Shown here piece after piece: positions 15,280 to 23,531 of a DNA stretch of 64,000 nt. The stretch is from Bacillota bacterium (GTDB lineage: Bacteria; Bacillota; Clostridia; Lachnospirales; Lachnospiraceae), in NCBI GenBank assembly GCA_023423335.1, contig JAFAFU010000051.1, forward strand, positions 110,324 to 174,323, read 5' to 3'. Made by a program: the position numbers and the translations under genes. Every line of letters starts with the position of its first letter. The stretch's first letter is position 1. The notes under the pieces are model-generated. The model saw only the letters and a program-made list of their open reading frames with translations. It searched no databases and was not told the origin of the DNA.

Positions 15280-16602
15280 TTACACTGTCTTTGACAGCTT
15301 AACCAGATCCTTCACTTTAATCTTATTACCGGTATGAAGAATTAAGGTCTCATAAACTTTAGCTACAAAACGGAACAAAAGCACAATGAAAACCAGTTGC
15401 AGAACGATTGCAATACCGGCCATGGCTAAGCTTGCTTTCCCGACCAGGATCGCACCCGGCAATACGAAGGGTGAGGATAGAGGGAAGAGCAGGGAAAAGG
15501 TTACATATGCATTATCGGAGCTGGCCATCATGGTATTGGCAGCGCCAAGTCCCACATATACCCCAACCAGGTTTACAATGGTAAAAAGCGTAAGGCCTTC
15601 ACTGATTTCCTCCAGCTTACTGACGGTTGCCCCTGCCAGGCCTGCCAGGGTTGCATAGAAAACAATACCGAAGACAACCAGTACAAAGCAGAGCAGGATA
15701 TTTACAAGGTTCAGATTCCCGAAGAGATCCTGCGGAAGATATTGGGACATCACGCTCTCGCCGGTGGAAAGGGTTGCGGATATCTTATTGGAGGCAAACA
15801 GCATGACGACCATAGTCACCATCTGAATTAATACGGCGCACAGCATGGCAAGAATTTTACCTACCATAAGGGCCAGCGGCTTTACCGAGGTCAGGAGATA
15901 TTCCACAACACGGGTTGATTTCTCCGTTACGATGGAGGTGGCTATCTGGGTGCTGGCCATCATATTCACCATAAGTATAACAAACAGGATTCCGTAGATG
16001 AACCAATATTCGGCATTGGATATGGCGGAGCTCTCCTTAACGATAATATTGCCGCCGGCATCTGCCAGGGATACCCTGGAGGTTACCTCCGTATGGAGAA
16101 GCATAGCCTGCTCCTCGGTTACACCGAGAGCTTCCAGCTTAAAAGCGTCGAACTGCTTGGATACCGCGGAACTCAGTTGATCCAGGCTTCTATCCTTAAC
16201 AGGTCCCTTGCTGGCCTTAAGGAAGGCCAGGGAATACATCCCATCGGTATTGTTAATGGTTAATACAACACTGTTCTGCTCTCTGTTTTCAATTTGTTCC
16301 ACGATCTGATCATAATTCCCCGTCCTGAGTTCGAAGGCGATATGATTTAGTCTCTCATCTTTCAAAAGGCCGTTAAAATCCATATCCGGAAGGGAGGTGT
16401 TATTATAAACATATACTTTGCTGACCGGGTTTGGTGCATCCATATCCTCTGAACCGGAGGTAAGCATATTAATCACCGGCATGGAAGCCGCAGCAAGTGC
16501 CAGCAGCAGGATTAAGGAGATGAGATAAGCCTTGTTTTTCAAAGTTTGAATCAGCGTAAAAGAGAAGACATCTCTCCAGCCAGTTATGCTACTTTTCTTC
16601 AT
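15280..16602 (-). CDS. ABC-2 type export permease (NatB-like) 1
   Basis: A 440-residue paralogue of the adjacent permease: an N-terminal helix (ISLILLLALAAASMPVINML), an extracytoplasmic domain of about 150 residues, then a bundle of hydrophobic helices. It carries the family motif EKSTRVVEYLLTSVKPLALMVGK. I prefer the ATG at 16602 (six bases after AGGGG) to the ATG two codons upstream. It overlaps the 3' end of the ATPase gene by 14 bases, so translation is probably coupled. Two distinct permeases suggest an asymmetric exporter. Confidence 0.88.
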   Translation of the reverse strand: MKKSSITGWRDVFSFTLIQTLKNKAYLISLILLLALAAASMPVINMLTSGSEDMDAPNPVSKVYVYNNTSLPDMDFNGLLKDERLNHIAFELRTGNYDQIVEQIENREQNSVVLTINNTDGMYSLAFLKASKGPVKDRSLDQLSSAVSKQFDAFKLEALGVTEEQAMLLHTEVTSRVSLADAGGNIIVKESSAISNAEYWFIYGILFVILMVNMMASTQIATSIVTEKSTRVVEYLLTSVKPLALMVGKILAMLCAVLIQMVTMVVMLFASNKISATLSTGESVMSQYLPQDLFGNLNLVNILLCFVLVVFGIVFYATLAGLAGATVSKLEEISEGLTLFTIVNLVGVYVGLGAANTMMASSDNAYVTFSLLFPLSSPFVLPGAILVGKASLAMAGIAIVLQLVFIVLLFRFVAKVYETLILHTGNKIKVKDLVKLSKTV

Positions 16603-17530
16603 GAACATCCCCTACCTTTTCAATGAATATTTCATGCAGCGACGGTTCACGCAGCTCGAACTTAACAATCGGAATCCTGTCTTCGATCAGCTTTGTCAGA
16701 AATTCCATGGCCTGAGCCTCGCCCTGAACCTTTAGATGGTATTCACTGGGAGTTTTATTCACTATTTTCAAGCCGAAGGAAGTAATATAGGATGCGATTT
16801 CAACATCACTCTTAACAAATAGATTTACCCGGCCATAGCCCTTCTTGATTTTATTCAAATCACCCTGAAGGACCGTTTCCCCACGATCCAATATCGTAAT
16901 GTCCGAGCAGAATTCCTCGATTGTAGGCATCTGGTGGCTGGACATAATCAAGTATTTATTTTTTGCAATCTCTTCTTTGATAATGGCCTTAAAAAGATCA
17001 GTGTTAACAGGATCAAGACCGCTAATGGGCTCATCTAATATGAGCAGTTCCGGATCGGAGAGCATAGCGGCCATCAGCTGTATTTTCTGCTGATTACCCT
17101 TGGATAACTGGTCCGCACGGTTTGCCTTGGAGGACTTCTTGCCCTTTACCTTAGGGGGAAAGATATACTCATTCACGACCAGACGGTCCGACCAATACCG
17201 GATGCGGTCCATGGCAGTATGCTTCGGTACATTCCTCAGCTTCGCAAAGTACAGCAATTGATCCAGCAGGGAATACTTCGGATACAGACCCCGTTCCTCT
17301 GCCAGATAGCCGATGTTCGTATTGATCGGATCGATCGGCTTTCCCTTCCATAATATTTCACCGCTGTTTTTCGCCAGCATACCTAAGATAATACGGAGGG
17401 ATGTGGTTTTTCCTGCACCGTTGGTGCCGAGCAGGGCATAGACTCCCGGTTGGGTGATTTCAAAGTTAAGGTTGTTGACCACAACCTTATCACCATAGCT
17501 TTTTGATAAATTCTTAACACTTAAAGACAT
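16589..17530 (-). CDS. ABC exporter ATPase (NatA-like)
   Basis: A 313-residue ATPase for the two permeases downstream. Motifs: Walker A GTNGAGKTT, Q-loop region, signature LSKGNQQKIQ (a drug/Na exporter variant), Walker B LLILDEPISGLDP, H-loop SSHQM, and a C-terminal regulatory domain of about 90 residues. A basic insertion (VKGKKSSKANRAD) precedes the signature. The start follows AAGAGGGG. First gene of the three-gene operon; see the candidate operator at 17615-17643. Confidence 0.9.
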   Translation of the reverse strand: MSLSVKNLSKSYGDKVVVNNLNFEITQPGVYALLGTNGAGKTTSLRIILGMLAKNSGEILWKGKPIDPINTNIGYLAEERGLYPKYSLLDQLLYFAKLRNVPKHTAMDRIRYWSDRLVVNEYIFPPKVKGKKSSKANRADQLSKGNQQKIQLMAAMLSDPELLILDEPISGLDPVNTDLFKAIIKEEIAKNKYLIMSSHQMPTIEEFCSDITILDRGETVLQGDLNKIKKGYGRVNLFVKSDVEIASYITSFGLKIVNKTPSEYHLKVQGEAQAMEFLTKLIEDRIPIVKFELREPSLHEIFIEKVGDVHEEK

Positions 17531-17614
17531 GATACCCCTCTTTCCTGCTCCATATCAGCTTACTGATAGGATTATGCGTTTAATCATAGTATTGGACGAT
17601 AAGTCCCCGGGTGT

Positions 17615-17643
17615 ATAGTAAGTATGGTAAGTGATTACCATAA
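17615..17643 (-). promoter_or_regulatory. Candidate promoter with inverted-repeat operator for the NatAB-type operon
   Basis: TATGGTAA-GTGA-TTACCATA (17623-17642) is an 8-bp inverted repeat. On the minus strand it fills the gap between a weak -35 TTATGG (17638-17643) and a -10 TACTAT (17615-17620), a classical operator position. GntR/YtrA-type repressors often control such exporters, but no such gene is adjacent. Confidence 0.35.
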
Positions 17644-17775
17644 ACAGGTAGATTATAACATGAAATACTTGGCCGGGAAAGTAAAATTAGGCAAGTTTAA
17701 TTATTTTAATGTATTTATAATAAAATATCAGGCTATAAAATAAATAATTTGATAATATTAGCCAATGGATATTTA

Positions 17776-17804
17776 TTGAATAAATATAATAAAAATGATA
17801 TACT
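17776..17804 (+). promoter_or_regulatory. Promoter of the CD3324-like gene
   Basis: TTGAAT (17776-17781), a 17-base spacer and TATACT (17799-17804), in an AT-rich stretch. It is followed by AAGGAGG at 17821-17827, which serves an upstream overlapping reading frame (17838-17984). Confidence 0.7.
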
Positions 17805-17837
17805 GTCTTCAATACAAATTAAGGAGGTGGGCTTTGC

Positions 17838-17984
17838 ATGAAAAGCTTAGATTGTAACCAAGGGAACGAATCATTGTTGGAGGGAATACGATTTGAACTA
17901 CAAGAAAGGTGCAGAGGTATTGCCGGCCCGCCTGTTGAAAGAAATTCAGGAATATGTGGAGGGAAGCCTGGTCTATATTCCTAA
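17838..17984 (+). other. Small overlapping reading frame (48 codons) with the best ribosome binding site
   Basis: ATG at 17838 lies ten bases after a perfect AAGGAGG and reads 48 codons (MKSLDCNQGNESLLEG...) to TAA at 17982-17984, overlapping the first 30 codons of the CD3324-like gene in another frame. Either it is a leader peptide coupled to the downstream TTG-start gene or it is spurious. The encoded sequence resembles nothing I know. Confidence 0.35.
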
Positions 17985-18162
17985 GAAGAGCCGTAAGGCC
18001 GGTTGGGGGTGCTTAAGCGGCACCCGTCAAATGATTGATAAAAGAAACAAGAAGATGGTCAGCTTATATGAGCAGGGAGTAACGATTCCGAAGCTGGTCG
18101 ATCAATTTCATCTTGGCGAAGATACGGTCAAGAAGATTGTGTATGGGAAAAAACCGGTATAA
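17893..18162 (+). CDS. CD3324-like small helix-turn-helix protein
   Basis: An 89-residue protein resembling the clostridial CD3324 family (related to Mor-type activators). It starts with NYKKGAEVLPARLLKEIQEYVEG and has the IYIPKK-like segment VYIPKKSRKAGWG. It ends in a short helix-turn-helix (ITIPKLVDQF-like sequence VTIPKLVDQFHLGEDTVKKIV). The start is probably TTG at 17893, eight bases after GGAGGG. DNA binding is inferred; no target is apparent. It is the only annotated gene behind the promoter at 17776-17804. Confidence 0.7.
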   Translation: MNYKKGAEVLPARLLKEIQEYVEGSLVYIPKKSRKAGWGCLSGTRQMIDKRNKKMVSLYEQGVTIPKLVDQFHLGEDTVKKIVYGKKPV

Positions 18163-18235
18163 CTGTTTTTATCCTACCAATCTGCAGCAGGCTGTGGGAT
18201 AATATGTATGACCGGTCAATAACGTACGGAAGGAG

Positions 18236-18277
18236 ATGGTTGTGTTGATCAAAAGTATAGAGGTGCTTGAACTATAG
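18236..18277 (+). other. Possible 13-codon peptide frame in a short transcript
   Basis: Directly after GGAAGGAG (18228-18235) an ATG frame, with an in-frame GTG at 18242 at good spacing, encodes about a dozen residues ending VLEL, and a strong terminator follows at 18284. This may be a tiny peptide, or only the tail of the CD3324 transcript. Confidence 0.2.
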
Positions 18278-18283
18278 CACTCG

Positions 18284-18318
18284 AAAGGGGCAGTGAGCTT
18301 ACTCACTGCCCCTTTTGT
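18284..18318 (+). terminator. Rho-independent terminator
   Basis: AAAGGGGCAGTGAG (18284-18297) pairs perfectly with CTCACTGCCCCTTT (18302-18315) and runs into TTTTG. It ends the CD3324-like transcript. The rest of the 313-base gap holds the next promoter. Confidence 0.85.
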
Positions 18319-18401
18319 AAACGATCGGACCTTTCTTACGGCAGGATAATAATCTTCGTTATATTGTTGGGGTTTCGGACCTGCTGTAATTTTAGTAAGA
18401 T

Positions 18402-18430
18402 TTGACATGGGATATCTAAAATGGTAATAT
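18402..18430 (+). promoter_or_regulatory. Consensus promoter of the secreted protein gene
   Basis: TTGACA (18402-18407), 17 bases, TAATAT (18425-18430), 46 bases before the ATG at 18476. Confidence 0.8.
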
Positions 18431-18475
18431 TTAAAAAGAATATCTGTTAATACATAATATGAAGGAGGAGAAAGG

Positions 18476-19888
18476 ATGAAAAAGATAGCCTTTGTAATCT
18501 TGATAGCTGCTTTTGCCCTGGCAGTCGGAGTAGTCCAAGGCGGCAGTATTGCCAAGGCAGCAGTGGATAAAACCGGGAATGCGATAACCTTAACCGAAGT
18601 CCAGGATATTGAGGTCTATAATGAGTATAAGACCAATGAAGCCGTCATTGATACTATATATACGGACAACATGGATGGATGCTTAATATATAGATTTACA
18701 TTGCAGGAGGACGGCTTTATAAGGCTGGCATTATCCGGAAGCGGATTAGAGAAGACTGTAGTGAGAACTGGGACCAATGCTTCCATGAGTTCCACGCCCA
18801 CCTCTGTATCTGCTACCGTATTCCGTGACCAGAAGATGTTATATGCGGTTGTTCCTACTTTGACATGGAAAGCGGGAAGTAATATATTGGAATCCTCTAA
18901 AATTGCTTTGGATAAAGGGACCTACTTTATCGTAATTAAAACAGATCCGTATTCTCTGGTGTCTACCTCCAGCTATACAACTACGACCTATGTTAGGGGA
19001 AAAGCAGACTTTATCCTATATTATCAAAGAGTTGACTCGGGTGAAACCTTCCGCCCTTCCAGTGTGGGTAAAGAGAATAAGCTTACCCTTGAAACGGTCC
19101 ATAAGGGACTGCTGACGGTACCCAACCCGAAGGATTATTATTGGTTTGAGCTAAAGGACAGGTCTCTTTTAAAATTTAATTTTATGTATGATTCACCGAA
19201 AACGGCAAAGTTCACTTTGTATGGCCCCAACCGGGAAGAGCTTGCGGCAAAGACCTTTAGCGGCAATAACAAAGAACAGTATCTTGAGAAATATCTGGAG
19301 CCGGGAACTTACTACTGCTCTCTGGAGTCCACGACTGCAAATGACGGCGGTAAAACCAGCCTATGGATCAATCAGGCCATATATCCCTTAAAATTAACCC
19401 TGGAGAGCCGGACTGCAAACTCCTATGTTTCCGTATCCACAATAGAACCGGCAGCAGACATCCGATGGATCAGGGGTGAGTTGAAGAGCTTCGAACTTAC
19501 CAGCAGTAAATGGAAGAGCGGCAAAGTAATCACCGATACAAAGATGTTCGGGGTTAATATGACCGGCTATTATACGGTCCGGGTAACAGATGAATACGGT
19601 AACATGTTCATGCAGTCCATCAACGTGACAGGCTGTGACCAAAAAGCCCCGGCAAAGCCCACGGTCAAAACCTATACGGCGGGTACTCTGGATGTCTCAG
19701 GAAGTGCAGAGAAAAATGCCCTGGTTACAGTAACGGTAAACGGTAAGGCTTATACCTGCACCGCTTCCTCCAAGGGGAATTATAAATGCACTGTTAAGAC
19801 CAGGCTGTCGAAGGGAGATATCATTGAAGTCAGCGCGCAGGATATCTCCGGTAATATCAGTGAAATAGCCGAAGTAATCGTGAAATAA
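18476..19888 (+). CDS. Secreted beta-rich protein with C-terminal Ig-like domain
   Basis: A 470-residue exported protein of unknown role. Residues 1-29 are a signal peptide ending near AKAA. The middle (about 30-370) contains repeated beta-sandwich-like segments with the phrases YRFTLQEDGFIRLALSG and YYWFELKDRSLLKFNF, resembling pre-peptidase C-type stabilising domains. Residues about 390-470 form a bacterial Ig-like domain (GTLDVSGSAEKNALVTVTVNGK). No enzyme motif or wall anchor is visible. ATG follows AAGGAGGAG. Monocistronic with its own promoter; a GC-rich hairpin follows at 19908. Confidence 0.75.
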   Translation: MKKIAFVILIAAFALAVGVVQGGSIAKAAVDKTGNAITLTEVQDIEVYNEYKTNEAVIDTIYTDNMDGCLIYRFTLQEDGFIRLALSGSGLEKTVVRTGTNASMSSTPTSVSATVFRDQKMLYAVVPTLTWKAGSNILESSKIALDKGTYFIVIKTDPYSLVSTSSYTTTTYVRGKADFILYYQRVDSGETFRPSSVGKENKLTLETVHKGLLTVPNPKDYYWFELKDRSLLKFNFMYDSPKTAKFTLYGPNREELAAKTFSGNNKEQYLEKYLEPGTYYCSLESTTANDGGKTSLWINQAIYPLKLTLESRTANSYVSVSTIEPAADIRWIRGELKSFELTSSKWKSGKVITDTKMFGVNMTGYYTVRVTDEYGNMFMQSINVTGCDQKAPAKPTVKTYTAGTLDVSGSAEKNALVTVTVNGKAYTCTASSKGNYKCTVKTRLSKGDIIEVSAQDISGNISEIAEVIVK

Positions 19889-19894
19889 ATCATT

Positions 19895-19930
19895 CTAATC
19901 TCCATTCCGCCGCCAGCGGCGGCGCAAAAA
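19895..19930 (+). terminator. GC-rich hairpin after the secreted protein gene, in a dispersed repeat
   Basis: CGCCGCC (19908-19914) pairs with GGCGGCG (19918-19924) around an AGC loop, followed by CAAAAAG. The left flank CTAATCTCCATTCCGCCG (19895-19912) is shared with 12694-12711. It may end the upstream transcript, but the T-tract is missing. Confidence 0.4.
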
Positions 19931-19977
19931 GCCTGGAAGAACAAGGTGTGGGTGTCATTACACAAATATCGCAGTTC

Positions 19978-20129
19978 TTCACACTAACTTAACATGTCTG
20001 CCCTTTGTGTTAGTTTGTGCCAAGCGTGCTTATACGCTTTGATTTCGCAGGCACAAACTTCTAAGTGTGAAAATTGTTTTTTGTTTTCACACTATTATCA
20101 CCAGGCGGGCAGAGGCGATTATGAGTGTG
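19978..20129 (+). other. Structured leader-like region with alternative stems before the membrane protein gene
   Basis: AGTTTGTGCC (20012-20021) pairs with GGCACAAACT (20050-20059), enclosing a small AAGCGT/ACGCTT hairpin. AGTGTGAA (20064-20071) can pair either with TTCACACT upstream (19978-19985) or with TTCACACT downstream (20086-20093, a 10-bp stem from 20064 to 20093). CACACT (20088-20093) can in turn pair with AGTGTG at 20124-20129. Mutually exclusive stems suggest a regulatory RNA; no known class was recognised. Confidence 0.4.
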
Positions 20130-20196
20130 CATGTATGATAACAAAACCAATCGGTAATATTAACAATAGAAAAAAGACATGGAGTGGGGTAGAAGC

Positions 20197-21711
20197 ATGG
20201 ATTATGAGTATTCAGCAACGATGAAGAAGCTTTTGAAGAAACGATGGAATTCGGTTGTCCATATTATATTTGTACTGGTGATAGCATTACTTGCAGCGGC
20301 CTCCGTTATCAGCTATCAAAAAGCTTTTGAACGGGAAAAAGAGCAGAGGGAGGACGTCGCAGATTTTAATCCGATGGTGGAAGCTTCGGGCTTAAGCGAA
20401 CTGACACCGGCCTATTTGTTTGAGGGTTTCGCAACTAATTTCAATGACAGCATCCATTATTGCTTTGCTTTTGATGAGGAAGCCCGTGTCTATATCGTTG
20501 CTATCCGGGAAAAGGATATGGATTCATACAAAGAGCTGATTGATTATACCTATAGTGAAGATATGAATGCGGCTGCTCCGGAGCCGGTTACCCTTCAGGG
20601 AGTGTCGGTGCCGATTGAAGAAGAGATGGCAGAGTTTGCAGTGGAATATTATAATGCCATATATGGCAGTGAAGCGGTAACAATGGAGAACTATAAGTTT
20701 GCTTTCGGCAGGTATTTTCTGGATACTACTACAGAACCGGAAGGGGAATATAGCCTGGTGGTTTTATGTGTAGCCGCCATGTTAATAGCATTGATGTTCT
20801 ATCTTATTTACCTGGGCAGATCAGCGAAAGAAGCCAGAGTCAGCCGTGCCACCCTTGGGAAATATTCCGGGAAGGCCTTATGGGATGTGGATCAGGAGAT
20901 AAACGACCCTTCTTCAATACATTATAAAAAACAGAAATTATATCTGACAAGGAATTATATCATAAACCATAGGCTTGGTCTGGACATTGTTCCCTATGAA
21001 GCAGTCACCCATATTTATGGTAACAGCTATGGAGGCTTCCCCGATAAGAAGAGATTTTCTATTATTGCGGAAACCGGAAATGGGGAAAAGCACGAATTTG
21101 CGATGATAAATTACAGTGCCAGCTGGGAGACCTATTTTAATACCATATTGGCCCAGCTGAAAGAGAGGCTTCCGGCGATACCCTTCGGCTTCCAGGACGG
21201 CTTCTTTACCCATGTGGTTAAATTTGATGTGGAAGTGGATACCGGGGAAGAGGCAGAGGGTAAGAGCAGCAATGTTCTGCTCGGTATTGTCGGAGCCATT
21301 CTGGGGGCATTTCTGGGAGGTATCCTGTGGGTTATTGTCGGCAGGCTTGGATTTATCGCAGGCTTGGCGGGCTATGTCATGATGCTGCTGGCTATCAGCG
21401 GGTATCGAAGATTTTCCGGCTTCCTGGATAAAAAGGGTCAGATTATCTCCGTTATCATAGCGCTTCTGATGATATATGCGGCAAACTACGCTTATTATCT
21501 GATCGATATTATCAAATATGCCTATAATAACAGCTATACCTTCTCCAATATCAGGGAAGCAATCCTGTCCCTGCCCAAAACATTAAAAGCAGCGGAGGTC
21601 TGGGGAGATTTCATCAAAGATCTGGCAATCGGTTATGCTCTTTCCATATGGGCCAGTGTCAGTCTCCTGCGTTCCATATTTACAAAAAACAAGAAAGAAT
21701 CCGTTAAGTAA
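20197..21711 (+). CDS. Polytopic membrane protein of unknown function
   Basis: A 504-residue protein I cannot assign with confidence. A helix near residues 20-42 is followed by an extracytoplasmic segment of about 130 residues (acidic, no Cys motif) and a second helix (residues 182-204, VVLCVAAMLIALMFYLIYLG). Next comes a cytoplasmic domain of about 120 residues with a PH-like look (LYLTRNYIINHRLGLDIVPYEAVTHIYG). The C-terminal bundle has five or so helices beginning NVLLGIVGAILGAFLGG. The best start is the ATG at 20197 behind GGGG; ATG 20179 is possible. It follows the structured region at 19978-20129. Confidence 0.65.
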   Translation: MDYEYSATMKKLLKKRWNSVVHIIFVLVIALLAAASVISYQKAFEREKEQREDVADFNPMVEASGLSELTPAYLFEGFATNFNDSIHYCFAFDEEARVYIVAIREKDMDSYKELIDYTYSEDMNAAAPEPVTLQGVSVPIEEEMAEFAVEYYNAIYGSEAVTMENYKFAFGRYFLDTTTEPEGEYSLVVLCVAAMLIALMFYLIYLGRSAKEARVSRATLGKYSGKALWDVDQEINDPSSIHYKKQKLYLTRNYIINHRLGLDIVPYEAVTHIYGNSYGGFPDKKRFSIIAETGNGEKHEFAMINYSASWETYFNTILAQLKERLPAIPFGFQDGFFTHVVKFDVEVDTGEEAEGKSSNVLLGIVGAILGAFLGGILWVIVGRLGFIAGLAGYVMMLLAISGYRRFSGFLDKKGQIISVIIALLMIYAANYAYYLIDIIKYAYNNSYTFSNIREAILSLPKTLKAAEVWGDFIKDLAIGYALSIWASVSLLRSIFTKNKKESVK

Positions 21712-21722
21712 GGAATAAAATC

Positions 21723-21796
21723 ACAGCCTCCGCCTTGGATGGTCTCTCCCCGAAAGGTATTACCGGCGGGCAGATATCGTTGCTGACGGAGGCTGT
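21723..21796 (-). terminator. Long-loop inverted repeat, likely terminator between convergent genes
   Basis: ACAGCCTCCG (21723-21732) pairs with CGGAGGCTGT (21787-21796). On the minus strand the stem is followed by GATTTTATT, so it fits the end of the small leftward gene at 21836-21991 better than the rightward gene. Confidence 0.45.
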
Positions 21797-21835
21797 AGCT
21801 CTCGAAACAGGGGATAGCGATCGAAAGCAGGAAGG

Positions 21836-21991
21836 CTATTTTTCTGATTTGCTTCTTTCATGCTTCCCTTCATGAACTCCTGTTTTTTGTCCGTTTATGA
21901 TCCCTAAGTCCGCATTGCCCTTAGGATCCATCTTTCTGAGTTCTGCATTGCTTTTCTCCCGGTCCTTGATCCGGTTTTTATTATTATCCAT
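21836..21991 (-). CDS. Small hydrophilic basic protein (51 residues)
   Basis: A 51-residue lysine- and asparagine-rich protein (MDNNKNRIKDREKSNAEL...) ending HERSKSEK, with no hydrophobic segment. ATG at 21991 is preceded by AAAGGAG at ideal spacing; the longer frame to 22069 has no such site. The composition resembles small clostridial spore-associated or DNA-binding peptides, but I do not recognise a family. It lies alone between two rightward genes. Confidence 0.6.
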   Translation of the reverse strand: MDNNKNRIKDREKSNAELRKMDPKGNADLGIINGQKTGVHEGKHERSKSEK

Positions 21992-22123
21992 ATTGCTCAC
22001 TCCTTTATCGGTATTCTCCTGTATAGTATCCGCCAAATTCACTGAATATATTATGCTTGCAAAGACCATGGATTTGGATTATGATAATATGCATTATATT
22101 TTGGTCATGCAAAGGAGCAGGAT

Positions 22124-23485
22124 ATGAGAGACATAAGAGAGCGGGGCAGCCGCATAACGGAGGGGGTAATCTGGAAGCAGATCCTGATTTTCTTCTTTCC
22201 CTTATTGCTGGGCACCTTCTTCCAGCAGCTGTATAATACGGCGGATGCAGTTGTGGTCGGTAAATTTGTAGGAAAAGAAGCCTTATCCGCTGTGGGCGGT
22301 ACAACCGGGACGCTGATTAATCTTTTTGTAGGTTTTTTTGTGGGTGTGTCTACCGGCGCTACAGTTACGATCTCCCAGTACTATGGGGGAAAATATAAAG
22401 AGGAAATGGGCAGAGCGGTCCATACTGCAATTGCTATGGCTATATTCGGCGGTGCTGCCATAATGCTGATCGGAATGCTCGGTGCGCCGGCTGCCCTTCG
22501 GTGGATGGGAACTCCGGAGGAAATCATGTCCCATTCCCTGGTTTACATCCGTATCTATTTCGGCGGTATGATAGCAAATCTGGTCTATAATGTAGGGGCC
22601 GGTATTCTTCGGGCGGTCGGGGATTCCAGGAGACCGCTGTACTTTCTTATCACCAGCTGTTTTATCAATATTGTTTTGGATGTTGTCTTTGTCGTAGTAT
22701 TCCATTGGGGCGTCATGGGTGTTGCCGTCGCTACCATAATATCCCAGATCTGCTCTGCAGCGCTGGTTTGTATGACCCTGGTCAGGACACAGGAATGCTA
22801 TAAGCTGTTTATCAGAAAGATACGCTTCCATAAGGGGATGCTGATAAAGATAATACAAATCGGCATTCCGGCTGGCTTTCAATCGCTGATGTATTCGTCC
22901 TCCAACGTCATCATACAATCCAATATCAACAGCTTTGGAACAGACACCATAGCAGCCTGGACAGCCTATGCGAAAATTGACGGAGTCTTCTGGATGACGA
23001 TGAATGCCTTTGGAATCTCAACGACTACCTTTGTCGGGCAGAATTATGGCGCGGGAAAGAGTGACCGGGTAAAGTCCGGAGTCAGGACGGTGCTTAAGAT
23101 GTCCATGTCGGTAGCAGCAGTCTTAAGTATTGTCTTATATTTCGGAGGAGGCTATGTGTTCCGGCTGTTCACCAGTGATATTATGGTTATCAATAAGGGA
23201 TTGGAAATACTCCGGTTTCTGGTTCCTACCTTTATTACCTATGTATCGATAGAGATTTTGTCCGGCGCCCTGAGAGGGATGGGCAATTCCTTTGTACCAA
23301 TGATATTGACCAGCCTGGGTGTCTGTGCCCTGCGTGTTGTCTGGCTCTTTACGGTAGTACCCGTCTGGAAGAACCTGAAAACAGTTATTATAAGTTATCC
23401 CATAGCATGGATGGTAACCTCAATACTTTTTATTCTCTATTATCGGTATTATACCGGGAAGTATCAGTACAGGGTTAAGGCCTAG
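22124..23485 (+). CDS. MATE-family efflux transporter (DinF/NorM type)
   Basis: A 453-residue multidrug and toxin extrusion protein, predicted to have twelve transmembrane helices in two bundles, exchanging Na+ or H+ for drugs or metabolites. MATE signatures: P-LLLGTFFQQLYNTADAVVVGKFVG near residue 25, GGTTGTLINLFVGFFVGVS, and the symmetric second-half motif NAFGISTTTFVGQNYGAGKSDR. The start is 7 bases after AAAGGAGC. Monocistronic or co-transcribed with the TruA-like gene 46 bases downstream. Confidence 0.92.
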   Translation: MRDIRERGSRITEGVIWKQILIFFFPLLLGTFFQQLYNTADAVVVGKFVGKEALSAVGGTTGTLINLFVGFFVGVSTGATVTISQYYGGKYKEEMGRAVHTAIAMAIFGGAAIMLIGMLGAPAALRWMGTPEEIMSHSLVYIRIYFGGMIANLVYNVGAGILRAVGDSRRPLYFLITSCFINIVLDVVFVVVFHWGVMGVAVATIISQICSAALVCMTLVRTQECYKLFIRKIRFHKGMLIKIIQIGIPAGFQSLMYSSSNVIIQSNINSFGTDTIAAWTAYAKIDGVFWMTMNAFGISTTTFVGQNYGAGKSDRVKSGVRTVLKMSMSVAAVLSIVLYFGGGYVFRLFTSDIMVINKGLEILRFLVPTFITYVSIEILSGALRGMGNSFVPMILTSLGVCALRVVWLFTVVPVWKNLKTVIISYPIAWMVTSILFILYYRYYTGKYQYRVKA

Positions 23486-23531
23486 ATAGATATCATCAAA
23501 TTCACAGGTTTTCGTAAGAATGGAGGATAAT

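Noticed and set aside
22283..22918. 211-codon open frame on the minus strand
   Set aside because: Antisense to the MATE transporter; rich in His and Gln as expected from reversed hydrophobic codons.
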